A stretch of DNA of 64,000 nt, taken from NCBI RefSeq assembly GCF_902362185.1, contig NC_044498.1:48068536-48132535 (forward strand), read 5' to 3'. The notes under the pieces were generated by a model, which saw only the letters and a program-made list of their open reading frames with translations, ran no database searches and was not told where the DNA came from. The stretch's first letter is position 1. Each line of letters starts with the position of its first letter. Positions 1 to 11,952 of this stretch are shown piece after piece. Source of the DNA: Chanos chanos. Lineage: Eukaryota; Chordata; Actinopteri; Gonorynchiformes; Chanidae. The translations under genes were made by a program, and so were the position numbers.

Positions 1-2053
1 CTCCACATACACACTCCACGTACACACTCCACATACACACTCCACACACACACTCCACATACACACTCCACATAACACACTCCACATACACACTCCACAT
101 ACACACTCCACATACACACTCCACATACACACTCCACATAACACACTCCACATACACACTCCACATACACACTCCACATACACACTCCACGTACACACTC
201 CACATACACGCTCCACATACACATTCCACATACACACTCCACATACACACTCCACATACACACTCCACATACACACTCCACATACACACTCCACAGGCTC
301 CACATACACACTCCACACACACACTCCACATACACACTCCACATACACACTCCACACACACACTCCACATACACACTCCACATACACACTCCACAGGCTC
401 CACATACACACTCCACACACACACTCCACATACACACTCCACATACACACTCCACAGGGTCCACATACACACTCCACATACACACTCCACAGGCTCCACA
501 TACACACTCCACACACACACTCCACATACACACTCCACATATGCACTCCACATACACACTCCACAGGCTCCACATACACACTCCACATACACACTCCACA
601 GGCTCCACATACACACTCCACACACACACTCCACATACACGCTCCACATACACACTCCACAGGCTCCACATACACACTCCACATACACACTCCACAGGCT
701 CCACATACACACTCCACATACACACTCCACAGGCTCCACATACACACTCCACACACACACTCCACATACACACTCCACATACACACTCCACAGGCTCCAC
801 ATACACACTCCACATACACGCTCCACAGGCTCCACATACACACTCCACATACACGCTCCACATACACATTCCACATACACACTCCACATACACGCTCCAC
901 ATACACGCTCCACATACACGCTCCACATACACATTCCACATACACATTCCACATACACACTCCACATACACGCTCCACACACACACTCCACATACACGCT
1001 CCACATACACATTCCACATACACACTCCACATACACACTCCACATACACATTCCACATACACACTCCACATACACGCTCCACATACACATTCCACATACA
1101 GGCTCCACATACACACTCCACACACACACTCCACATACACGCTCCACATACACATTCCACATACACACTCCACATACACGCTCCACATACACGCTCCACA
1201 TACACGCTCCACATACACACTCCACATACACATTCCACATACACACTCCACATACACGCTCCACATACACGCTCCACATACACATTCCACATACACACTC
1301 CACATACACGCTCCACATACACATTCCACATACACACTCCACATACACACTCCACATACACATTCCACATACACACTCCACATACACGCTCCACATACAC
1401 GCTCCACATACACATTCCACATACACACTCCACATACACACTCCACATACACACTCCACATACACGCTCCACATACACGCTCCACATACACGCTCCACAT
1501 ACACATTCCACATACACACTCCACATACACACTCCACATACACACTCCACATACACGCTCCACATACAGGCTCCACATACACATTCCACATACACATTCC
1601 ACATACACACTCCACATACACGCTCCACACACACACTCCACATACACGCTCCACATACACATTCCACATACACACTCCACATACACATTCCACATACACA
1701 CTCCACATACACGCTCCACATACACGCTCCACATACACATTCCACATACACACTCCACATACACATTCCACATACAGGCTCCACATACACACTCCACACA
1801 CACACTCCACACACACACTCCACATAACACACTCCACACACACACTCCACATACACACTCCACATATGCACTCCACATACACACTCCACACACACACTCT
1901 ACACACACACTCCACACACACACTCCACATACAGGTTCCACATACACACTCCACACACACACTCCACACACACACTCCACACACACACTCCACATACACA
2001 CTCCACATACACACTCCACATACACACTCCACACACACACTCCACAGGCTCCT
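1..2053. repeat. 13-bp minisatellite array (CTCCACATACACA)n
   Basis: Roughly 150 tandem copies of a 13-base unit, CTCCACATACACA, run from the left edge to about 2053 and probably continue outside the window. Variants are zoned. A 9-base short unit CTCCACAGG is frequent at about 290-830, units ending CACG or starting TTCC are frequent at about 840-1780, and units with CACACACA dominate at about 1790-2050. A 14-base variant with ATAACAC occurs near 70, 135 and 1820. The upper strand is almost free of G. Because 13 is not a multiple of 3, the array translates in every frame to the same 13-residue repeat, so the long open frames here (541-1827 and 1866-2063) are not genes. Confidence 0.97.
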
Positions 2054-4899
2054 CCAGGTATAAAACCACTCAGAACTAACCCTAGCAGGACAATTATGAG
2101 GCTCATGCGAAGAACGCTTGCTATCGCATCACAACATTACAAACAAACAGGGGACCTCACGCTAATGGAAACCCACATAGAGATTGAGATCTTTGTTTTG
2201 CCGGGGTCCAATTTGTGGCTTTTAATCCGCGATTCGATTGATGCTGGACGCCGAAAGACGACTGGACTTTGAACTTTGCAGATTAAAAAGTCATGAAATC
2301 TTTAAGCAGCTGATCCGACTGTTTCATCAACTCATAGAGAACATCACATGGAATCAATAAGGCATGAGAACGGCACTGGGACCCCGGTGCCGTGGCCCCG
2401 AGCACCTACCGTACTTTCAAATCCAATTTTTCAACCTATACAACCCATAACCTGATTAAAGGAAATCAGAGGAATGAGACAAAGCTGACACACCTTTCAT
2501 TGCTGGAATTGTGTGACTTTCATATTAGTGGAACCGAAGGAGATTTCTATAAACCTTTAAATGTAGCATTGTAACAACAATATGACAGCTAAATATGTCT
2601 TTCTATGTCTTTCTTTCTTTCTTTCTTTCTTTTTTTTCTTGTGTCTGTTTTATTTTCACGTTATGACGTGCACTCTGGTGTGATTATGAAATTGTAAACC
2701 ATGTGCTGTGGGCGTGGCCAAGGTTTGTTCAGGGAGGCGTGTGAAAAGGGGTCTGAAAAAAAAATGCTCCCTCTCCCGAGGAAAAGTCTCTGAACAACTC
2801 TGCCCTTTGGCATTGCATGGACTCACGTATTGGCAGCAGGCACCGTTCTGAACAAAAGGTGCGTGGTTGTCTCGAAGGACGTTCAGGGAGAGACAACAAA
2901 CAAGGATTCAGGGAGGACCACCTCCACACTGTAAACAATCCTCTTCAAGGTAAATGCTAAAATTAGCACACTTTATAATGAAATGTGCAGGGGGGGGTGG
3001 GGGGGGGGGGGAATCAAGTCTCGTCAACTTTTTTTTTTTTTTTTTTTTTGTGAACAGAAAAGAATGTTCTTCTATGTTACATGTGCTTACATAATAAACA
3101 GAATGTTGCTACTGCTTTCTCACTGCTGTGTCTTGCTGTCTCACTGAAGATAGCAATAGAGCACACATAAATTGTTAAATGTTTTTTGTTTTTTGTCTGT
3201 GTGTGTATGTATGTATGTTGCCTCTTCGCCGCCTGTTAAAACAAAGCTATGACTGAACTGGCCCTATGGGCACCAGGGGATTCTGAAAACTTAATGACAC
3301 AGGAACGGGCAGCTGACTTATGCTTCAGATGTTACACAATGCTCTTGTTTCTCATGTACGTTTTTAATAAGGAAGTAGTTACTGTTGGTTCTGCAGGGCA
3401 CAGGGGCCTTATCAGTGATCTATGGCAGAGGTCTGTCCTTATCAGCATATTACGTTTATGAGTTTCACCACTCGTTTGTACTTCTCCTGTAGAAAGATAA
3501 GTTGGGTTTTTTTTTTTTTTTTTTCTCCAGCAAAACTTTATATACATGGCTCTGTGTTGTTTCAGTAGATTGTTCTCTGTTGGTGCTCACTTTTGTACAA
3601 AGAAACACATAAATAATTCCAACAGATTGAATGAGAGCGGTAGTTAATAAAACCGCATTATTCCTGAAGTCGGTAAATGTTTTACTGTAGCATTCCTTTC
3701 TCGGAGGACAGGGATAATTACAAATATAAATATACTGTACTGACGCAAATGAGGTTCAAACATCTCACTGGGCTGAGTACTGTCCTAGACGATTGCATAA
3801 ATGTGAGACATAATTTCTGACTATTTGGACATAAGAGGATTACTTACTGTCTATTCCCGGTGATCTTTCACGTTGAGTGATGTCTCGTTTTCTTCTGCGA
3901 CTTGTTTTGGGGTGTTTCTGTCCACATAACATTTTTGTACGGTAAAAAGAAAAGAAAAAAAAAAAACAGTCAAGGTGTACTCCAGTGTCCAATTTAGTTT
4001 CTCTTTATGTTCAGCTTTTAGTGTTAGCGCTAAACTGGCAAAAAAAAAAGAAAAGAAAACAACAACAACAACAACAACAACAAAAAGAAAGGAACAGAAT
4101 GGAGGGATCCGTGCTGGTCCTATTTAACAGCTGTATCCCTCTCTCAACCTTTAACAGTTCTGAGAATCCACACCGAAGTACAGTTCCTACAGTAGGAGGC
4201 CCATAAAACCTATGGGAAAGTAGAACTCTGAGTCCTGAGGGAGTAGTTTTCTGAAAATAATGACGTCCCTTGCCGTTCCGCTAACAGGATAAGTTTTCAG
4301 AGAAACTGAAAATATGACAAAAGGGTGTTTATTTCTATGTTTTGTGTCTTCTCACAGGACTTTGGGAGTAATTAACCCCTTTGTACATAATTGTGTACAG
4401 ACATTTACAATCACATCAGAATGACAAGCATGCTGCCTGAAAATACAAACAGGTTTGAGTTGCTATAGTAGCATTGAATGGATTATTGTGAACGTGAAAT
4501 TTTGAGTGGTATCAAATTGTGCCCAAAACAAAACAAGGTCAGGGCAGTTCTTTAAATATAGTCTTACTCTCTGAGGCTACATCTCTGTACTGTTGGACCT
4601 AAAGACAGTGTGTTGTTCTGACAAAAGGTTAAGTCAAAGTTGAGTAATGTCTTTTTTTTTTTTTTATCCAGGTCATAAAAGACCTCTGGTCATGATTGTT
4701 TTGGTGTGAACAGCCTGAAAATGCACTCAGTTCACTGTATCACGCGATAACATTTACTTTCTCTCTGTGTTTACCGCTGTTTTAATCCACACACATCTGG
4801 CTGAGCTGCTCTCCAGATGTTCAAGCTGTCTTAGTAAGAGTTCAGATCAGAGGTCCAATTCCTCATCAGCACCCCACCCTCACAGCCCGCCCCCCCCAT

Positions 4900-5086
4900 G
4901 CACACAAACACTCACACACACACACATACGCATGCGCGCTCACACACACACGCATGTACACATATATACACACACACACACGCACACACATGGACGCACA
5001 CACACACACACACACACAGACCCACACACACATGGACGCACACATACGCACGCATACACTCAAATACACACACGCACACACATACA

Positions 5087-5147
<61 letters not shown>

Positions 5148-5153
5148 CACACA
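4900..5153. repeat. Compound (CA)n microsatellite
   Basis: Long CA-rich array with interspersed CG, TG and TA steps, ending in about 25 uninterrupted CA units. Open frames on both strands here (His-Thr repeats on +, Cys-Val repeats on -) are low-complexity artefacts. Confidence 0.95.
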
Positions 5154-6315
5154 GCTACCCTCAAGGCTACCGAGTGTATTTGTCACTCAGTCTTAAACAA
5201 TAAGCATTTCCATATCTATACACATTCCTCATACATGTGCTCTCGGTCAAAAGAATCATATTTTACGAGACTCTGGTGATTCTAGAATGTAATGATAAAA
5301 GAGTATGTAAGGAAAATGCAAAACACTGAAACAAAAAAAAGTACCATATCATTATTACTATTACTACAGTCTGGTAGGGCTGTTGATTTTATCCTTTGTT
5401 CGAACCCGGTTTTGACGTCCGTGTTTTCTAGTTGAACTTGTGACTCTAATATATTGTGCTAAAGGATTACGAACATAATTTGTGGCCACCAACAATTTCT
5501 CTGATTCATGCTGAAAGACTTAAAATGAAGAAAAAAAAAAAGAGAAAGTCAAATTTTGGGATGTTGCCAAGTCTAATTTTTCACAGGGGTTTAGACTTTG
5601 CATGGTTATCATGCTCAGCTGCTTTTGGAGACCTTGGTGAGACTCATGTTCTGAGGTTTCGCTCCAGATATTAAGGAGTAAAAAAGATTGGTTAACGAAT
5701 CTTTTCTCAGTTGAAAATAACAGCTGCGATGTCGTGTATTTTTAGGGCATGAAAAATGACTGATTGACCTATAAGTATACGTATTATACAAAATATATAG
5801 ATACATCTTTGGGTCACCCTCGATTCCTTGTAAACATAAGCAATTATTGTAAAACAATTATTTGGAATGTATTTTGTAAAACAGCACGATAATTTGTGTC
5901 AATTATTTTTGATATGATACACTTTGCTTGCACATCATGTTAGCAAGGGTTAACATAACTGACATCCCTCACTGACAATCTGGAATGCACAGACGAGAGC
6001 AGAAAATGCAAATATCTATTTATTGTCTTAGTGTTCATTAAACTGGCTTCTAGTCTGGCATTCCCATGTCAGGGAAATTACAGTGGGCATCAATTTTTAT
6101 CCAAACAAGATTTTCTCACATTACTTGACAAGCGTGAGTAAACAGTGTTCCATGCTCCTGTGTTTCCCCATGTCGCTTCACAGCAACATGAAAGAAAAAA
6201 AGAAAAAAAAGAAAAGAAAATTCATCAGAGTCCCACGGTGCTATATTGTTGCCATAGCAACAAGGCAAGAGTGATGGAGAGGGAGTAGGTGAAAGAGGAG
6301 AACAGAATTGCACTC

Positions 6316-6340
6316 TGAGAGAGAGAGAGCGAGAGAGAGG

Positions 6341-6375
<35 letters not shown>
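6316..6375. repeat. (GA)n microsatellite
   Basis: Nearly pure GA tract with a short GGG interruption. Confidence 0.95.
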
Positions 6376-6376
<1 letters not shown>

Positions 6377-6723
6377 AAGACTGTCCTGTCAAAAATTAGT
6401 GGGTGGATGTGCTGGGCATGAAGACAAGCTTTTTTTTTTTTTTTTTTGCTTTTTTTTTTGTTCTGAGTGTTCATTCATTTACTCCCCCTCTCCCCCTCCC
6501 CTCATCTCTCTCTCTCTCTCTCTCCTTTCAGGTGGATGAAGTGACAATGACGCTGGTTTCTTGACTATCACTGCATCTCCGCATCATCGTTTTACCACCT
6601 CCTCTCTGTGTCCAATCCCCTTCTCAGCACACACCCCTACCATCCTATACCATACATAGACACAAACAGCTCTCCCTCCCCGCTTCACTCTCTCTCTCTC
6701 CCTTTCTTTCATACTCTCTCTCT

Positions 6724-6725
<2 letters not shown>

Positions 6726-6771
<46 letters not shown>

Positions 6772-6790
6772 CACACTCACACGCACACAC
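6726..6790. repeat. (CA)n microsatellite
   Basis: About 18 uninterrupted CA units followed by CACG and CACT variants. Confidence 0.95.
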
Positions 6791-7097
6791 AAACATCTTC
6801 CTAGCTGAGGATTTGAAGATCTGCGACTGAAGCTCACTTGTAATCAGATGAAAAAGGAGATTATCCCGAAGGCTCCCTCCATCTTTTCTCACTGCTGGAG
6901 CAAGAGAAGGTAAAGGAGGGGCCTTGGAGCGGAGTGGGAGGGGTCTGATGTAGAGATTGTAAAGGAAGGAGTGGGGTGGGAGTCACCTGTGGATGTGGAG
7001 AGGGGGAGACACCGCCGCCCGCTCTCCCGTTTTCAAGGTCCCGCTCTGACGCCCGTGCTCCCGGGAGCCTGGGATGACCGAGCACCGATACTAAGGG

Positions 7098-7240
7098 GAG
7101 TGAGAGAGAGAGAGAGAGAGTGGCGAGAGAGATAGAGCGGCGAGAGAAAGACAGAGAGAGAGAGAGAGAGGTGGGGCAAAAAAAAAACAGCCAGAGGGAA
7201 GAAAGGAGGGAAAGGCAGAAAGAGAGAGAGCAATAAAGAA
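7098..7240. repeat. Purine (GA)-rich tract in the probable gprin2 leader
   Basis: Three GA runs separated by purine-rich sequence. It lies just 5' of a strong donor site at 7297, so it is probably transcribed as part of a 5'UTR exon. Confidence 0.8.
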
Positions 7241-7296
7241 GAAGAAGAGGACGAAAGAAGGGGAACACTCGTTCTATTTGTGACTCGCGCTTGAAG
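7241..7296 (+). other. gprin2: 3' part of a probable gprin2 5'UTR exon
   Basis: A textbook donor (TTGAAG followed by GTAAGT) lies at 7297. The next plausible acceptor on the same strand is a pyrimidine-rich CTCTTCCAG at 9255-9263, nine bases before the gprin2 start codon. GPRIN genes typically have a non-coding first exon and one coding exon, so I infer a leader exon ending at 7296 and an intron of about 1.97 kb. The 5' limit of the exon is not visible; the start given is only a conservative inner limit. Confidence 0.5.
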
Positions 7297-7405
7297 GTAA
7301 GTCAGGACTCTTTTTACTACAGCATTTAATCCATCAAGGAAAAAACCCTCCTCTTAGGACCCTGCTGATTTTCTGACACCATTTCTTTCTGTGTCCATGT
7401 GTATT

Positions 7406-7438
<33 letters not shown>

Positions 7439-8685
7439 ATTACCTTTCTGGATATTTTTAGCGCTTATGGAGGATGAAATGCATGCAGGCCTACAATGTG
7501 TTACATGATGCCTGAATCTTGGTCTCAGGAAAACTATATGTGTCTTATTTTTTTTTTTCCATTCATCTTATAGGACATCATGATCCACACTGTATCTCGC
7601 ACCTCTCACAAGCACAGTGACAGGCATCATTAAAGCACCAGAGAGCACCAAAACAATGCCTGAAAATGAAAAAGTATTCGGTCCCAATGTCAGTAACATG
7701 CCTGTATTTGCCTGTATTATGTGTGCTAAACTGATAAAAAAAAAAGGATATTTCATTTTCATGAAAAGTGATCAGTAAATGCTGCGACCATGTACAAATA
7801 AATATCAAAAGACATATTCATTTATTTTTTTTGGCACATTCAGTGGCAGATTAGTTACTGCTTTGATGCTGAGCCTGATGCTGTATTTTTTTTATGAATG
7901 GCTGCACAGCCCCTGAGATCTAGCGCTGATTTAATGTCGAGAAAACAAACAGGGACAGCAGGCAGACATTCCTACATAAACTAAACTGATCTGGGGAAGA
8001 TCACTGACCCAAAGGGGCAGCTTGGCTGGTTGATTTTCATCGAAAACAATGTTACCATCTGGAGTAAAACACAGAGTTAATAGCTATGTTGCCGCTGAAC
8101 ACTGTGTCTCACGTGTCCACAGGCAATATTTTATTTCACCAGACCTACATACCTGAGATCTTGTGCTCTTTGTTATGGTCTATAGCATTCAAAAATGCAC
8201 AGACACAGACGCTGATGTGATACGAAAACAGGCAGCACTGAAGGACAGAAACATGGGCAGCTATGTTTTAAAACACGTATTCATTTATCACAGTGTCGGC
8301 ACTTCAGCAAATGTGATCAATTTAACATTGTATTTATAAATACGAATAGTACAATGCAAATATCCTGTTTAGTGTTAGTTGTTTACGTTTTTGACACTCC
8401 TAACACGGTTCTCCCAATGGTTCTCCAAGATACAATATACAAGAGTAATGCTTTTGGACCGGAGTCTCAGCTGGGAAGAATGTGTACAGGGGTCTAGCCT
8501 TAGAGAATTTGACCCCCTGGGGAGAGACAGCTCTGATCACTCCCCTAGCCGTATATCACTCTCAAAAATAAATGCCTGAGGAAACAGGTTGTCAATAGGG
8601 CTGTGTGAAGACACATTCTAGACCCACTCCTTCCTGCCTTGCTTTAATTTACCGCCAATTTTGATCCGATTATCATTTATATATA

Positions 8686-8759
8686 TGTATGTGTGTGTGT
8701 GTGTGTGAGTGTATAAATGTATGCATGTATATGTATATATATATGTATATATATGTGTA

Positions 8760-8855
<96 letters not shown>

Positions 8856-8862
8856 TTTTTCA
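8686..8862. repeat. Compound (TG)n/(TA)n/(T)n microsatellite
   Basis: TG-rich then TATG, TG, TA and finally a 22-base poly(T) segment, inside the inferred gprin2 5'UTR intron. Confidence 0.95.
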
Positions 8863-9272
8863 ATGAAAAAGGTAAATTACATTGGCAGTCAGCTCATTTG
8901 TTGCATCTCTTAGATGTATGTATGGTGCTTTCATGCTGAGACAGGATTAAGATTAGTTTACTCTGGATTACTGTAGTTCTCTGTTCTTATTTTATGGCAT
9001 TATCACACTGACCTAATGACCTAAAATTTGCACCTCTGTTTAGTGTCAAGGAATGACAAGGTTTTGAAGTTATCTAATCAGAAACATCACATTTCTTAAT
9101 CACCTTTCAAAGTAGCTTATCAAAGACAGAAAAGATGAAACAGAAATTACAGACTCAGAGCATCAGTATTTGTCCTAACTTGTCCTAAGAATCAGCGTCA
9201 GAGTTAAATGTCTTTTTTTTCCTGTTGTATAATAATCCAAGCTTTCGTTGCACTCTCTTCCAGATCATTTCT

Positions 9273-10778
9273 ATGGCAGAAAGCGCAAATCTCGCGTCTG
9301 AATTGTTCCCACCGGAGGGCGCAATCCCTACTGATTCTGCGCTTGCCGCCGACAACGTTCTCTCCCTCTCCAAGAGCTCCAGTGATGTGGTAAAAGATCG
9401 TTTCCAGTCCGAAGAGCTGCGAAAGAGCGCCAGTGAGGCGGCATGTTTACAAAAGGACCTGAAAAATGGGGACCAGGTGCAGGAGCCTGAAAAGACTGGC
9501 CCCCACCCTACAGAATGTGCGGTGGAACACGCAACTGCGCGGAATGCAGCACATGCTGCTGAAGTTCTCATTTCTGCCAGAGGAGAAACACAGCCTAAAG
9601 AGGACCATATAAACCATGAGAAAAGTCTACCCTGTGGGGGGATGTTACAGGCATCGAAAGAAAGTGCCCCATCTTCCCAGAGGGACTTGAGCAGACAGAC
9701 CTTGACTCCAGCCAGGCTGCCTGTCCAGAGGAGTCACTCAGACAGTATACCCATGTTTAAGGAGGACAATATTCCCCCTCACTGTGAAACTAGCAGGTCT
9801 TGTCACTGTAGGAAGGACCAGGAGGTTCCGACACAGCCGTTACCTGCGCTGGTTTGCAAGCAAGCCATGCCACTGCAGCAAAGTAATACGGTTATGACCT
9901 TCTGCAGAGGAGGGAGCAGCAGCTCCGGAAACCCCACACAGCAAACTCAGCAAGGCTGCATTCAGATCTGCCCATCTGGCTCTTCAAACGCGCAAGCTGA
10001 GGTTGGCGGTGAAAAGAGGCACCAGAAGTTCGAGGAGGCGGCTTGCTGCGGTTCCTTTGTCCATCAGGGCATGCTGAAGGACACTTTCGCTGCCTACTGC
10101 CACCCCCAGCCTATTCCAGCCCCCGCTCAGCTGCTGCCCCGGCTGGAAGGCACGGAAGGAGACTGCAGGAGTCAGATGACATCACCTGGCATGCTGGCCC
10201 TCCCTCGACTGGTATCCTCTGTCAGCGAGACTGGGCTGGATGCTAAGAAGCTTTTGAGTTGCTGCAGTCTTGACTGCAACTGGCCCGCTCTGCTGCGCCC
10301 TAGCGGGAGCCAGACGCATTTGGCGGAGGAGCGCAGGAGTACCAGAGAAGCAGGGACCATGACCTCCCACAGGGAGCTGAGGGACGTAGGAGTCCAGGCA
10401 GGAAAAGACTTGGAGGAACCTCCGCCTCACGTCTTTCCAGAAGTGTGCCTGGTCGAGGACAGAGTAAACGGTAACGACAAAGGCACGGCGGGAAGCCGAA
10501 AATCTCCCGTGAGGGAGGTGAAGTGGGATTCAGAGGGCATGACTTGGGAGGTGTACGGGGCCTCAGTGGACCCGCAGGAGCTGGGCCTCGCCATCCAGAG
10601 GCACCTGGAGATCCAGATTAAGGAGACCGCCAGCCGGGCCGCAAAACTTTCGCGTGAAAACACCACAACCTCCCGGAACAGTGGCGGTGCAGGCCGAAGG
10701 AGGGGAAAAAAGGGGGGTCTGATGGCCTCTCTGAGGAACCCAGGTTGCTGCGTACGCTCCAGCACAGCAGTGGACTGA
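9273..10778 (+). CDS. gprin2: G protein-regulated inducer of neurite outgrowth 2 (GPRIN2)
   Basis: Single coding exon, 501 residues. GPRIN proteins bind activated Gi/o alpha subunits at the membrane and promote neurite growth. The conserved C-terminal module (residues about 410-450) contains VKWDSEGMTWEVYGAS followed by GLAIQRHLE, the family signature. The tail ends with a Cys pair (GCCVRSS) near a basic stretch, probably a membrane-targeting palmitoylation site. Several other blocks match my recall of human GPRIN2 rather than GPRIN1/3: QRSHSD in the N-terminal half, LPRLVSSVSETGL, TMTS, DVGVQA and HVFPEV. The rest is low-complexity and presumably disordered. I start at the ATG at 9273 because an acceptor (CTTCCAG, ending 9263) lies just upstream; the in-frame ATG at 9225 falls inside the inferred intron. 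Human GPRIN2 is slightly shorter. Confidence 0.92.
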   Translation: MAESANLASELFPPEGAIPTDSALAADNVLSLSKSSSDVVKDRFQSEELRKSASEAACLQKDLKNGDQVQEPEKTGPHPTECAVEHATARNAAHAAEVLISARGETQPKEDHINHEKSLPCGGMLQASKESAPSSQRDLSRQTLTPARLPVQRSHSDSIPMFKEDNIPPHCETSRSCHCRKDQEVPTQPLPALVCKQAMPLQQSNTVMTFCRGGSSSSGNPTQQTQQGCIQICPSGSSNAQAEVGGEKRHQKFEEAACCGSFVHQGMLKDTFAAYCHPQPIPAPAQLLPRLEGTEGDCRSQMTSPGMLALPRLVSSVSETGLDAKKLLSCCSLDCNWPALLRPSGSQTHLAEERRSTREAGTMTSHRELRDVGVQAGKDLEEPPPHVFPEVCLVEDRVNGNDKGTAGSRKSPVREVKWDSEGMTWEVYGASVDPQELGLAIQRHLEIQIKETASRAAKLSRENTTTSRNSGGAGRRRGKKGGLMASLRNPGCCVRSSTAVD

Positions 10779-10844
10779 AGTCCATTGCGGGCAAGGGAGC
10801 TGCCACATTTTTAAAGCCTCAAATGAATGCTAGAAAAAAAAGAT

Positions 10845-11101
10845 AATAAAAATGATTTCAAAAGCCTCAACAAGTGAAAAGAAAAAAAAAAAACAGGATT
10901 CAGAGTAATATATTAACAGGAGGAAAATGTATTAAAACTATCAAGGGTGATTGTGTAGGGGAGCCGTTTACTGTGGATCCCCTATTTTTGTGCACCACTT
11001 GTTCCCATCCACAGATCTTTTAGTCTGGAGTCTCACAAACAGTTTGATAAACCGTGATAGCTTTAATCTGCCCTAAAAGGGAGAGGATCGAGAGAAATAA
11101 A
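10845..11101 (+). other. gprin2: Candidate poly(A) signals of gprin2
   Basis: AATAAA occurs at 10845-10850 and again at 11096-11101, 67 and 318 bases past the gprin2 stop codon. Either could define a short 3'UTR. Which is used cannot be seen from the sequence. Confidence 0.4.
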
Positions 11102-11921
11102 CGACAAAATATTTTTCTCTTTACAGTACCACAAGTCGGTTTTCACACTGTGCAGTATTAACTCACGCCATCGATGATAATAATATGTGCCTGTCTTCCT
11201 TTGAATCCCACCATGACATTGAGCTCGCGTACAGTTATGTTAGACAAAGTTGACTTTTAAGGGCTATTCATTTAGTACACTGATTCAAAAAGAGGTTTAT
11301 GGTTTACAGGTCACATGAAGAATTTAATCCCTCTTGTTTCCACCGCCTACACAAACACTGCGACAATGAACATCGAATTTTTCCCGACTCTTGGAGAAAA
11401 AAAAAATCATACCAGATATGTGTGAATCCTTGAATGCTCTGATCTCCATTCAGGGGTACCTAAGCGGTTTTATGTGGATAAAACCTCCAAGACCACTGTG
11501 TTATGAAGAAAGCATAAGCAAAGGACATGCGACTACTGATGATAGAATACACAATACAATGTTAGCTTTACAGTCACTCTTGTGAATAGTGAGATGACAT
11601 CATTTCACACTCATAAACTGCCTGGTATTTCAGTAACACTAGATTTGACGTAAAACTCTAACCAAAAAAAAAGCTGCCAAGTGACGAGAAGTCTGTCCTT
11701 CGTTGCCCATGTATGGCTTTACCTCACAAATAAGCAAATCTTTTTCTTTCTTTTTTTTTCACTAATGCAGGCTTAATTAACTAACACAGCTATTACTGGC
11801 CTTCATCTCATTAAAGTGTCTGCCTCGAGTTTATCTTCAACTGCACAATTTGTTTGCTAATCAGCGGAAACCAATATTACAAAACAGTCACAAAGTGAAG
11901 AAGAAAAAAAAGAGCCGAAAA

Positions 11922-11952
<31 letters not shown>

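Larger units (their letters stand above)
2054..7000. other. Intergenic DNA upstream of gprin2
   Basis: No coding exon with recognisable similarity or consistent splice signals was seen. The stretch holds a CTTT run near 2610-2637, a G-rich run at 2990-3012, poly(T) tracts near 3030-3050 and 3507-3523, a CAA repeat near 4057-4083, the large CA array near 4900-5153, GA and CT repeats near 6316-6375 and 6506-6524, and a CA array near 6726-6790. The last few hundred bases may belong to the gprin2 promoter or leader, which I cannot delimit. Confidence 0.6.

Noticed and set aside
541-1827. 428-codon open frame of His-Ser-Thr repeats
   Set aside because: It is a by-product of the 13-base minisatellite, which is open in every frame except where 14-base variants bring in TAA.
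4767-5279. Overlapping open frames on both strands in the CA array
   Set aside because: Low-complexity translation of a microsatellite with no conserved content.
9225-9272. Upstream in-frame ATG of gprin2 (16 extra residues)
   Set aside because: It lies before a good acceptor ending at 9263, within a pyrimidine-rich intron end, and the extra residues look like no GPRIN N-terminus.
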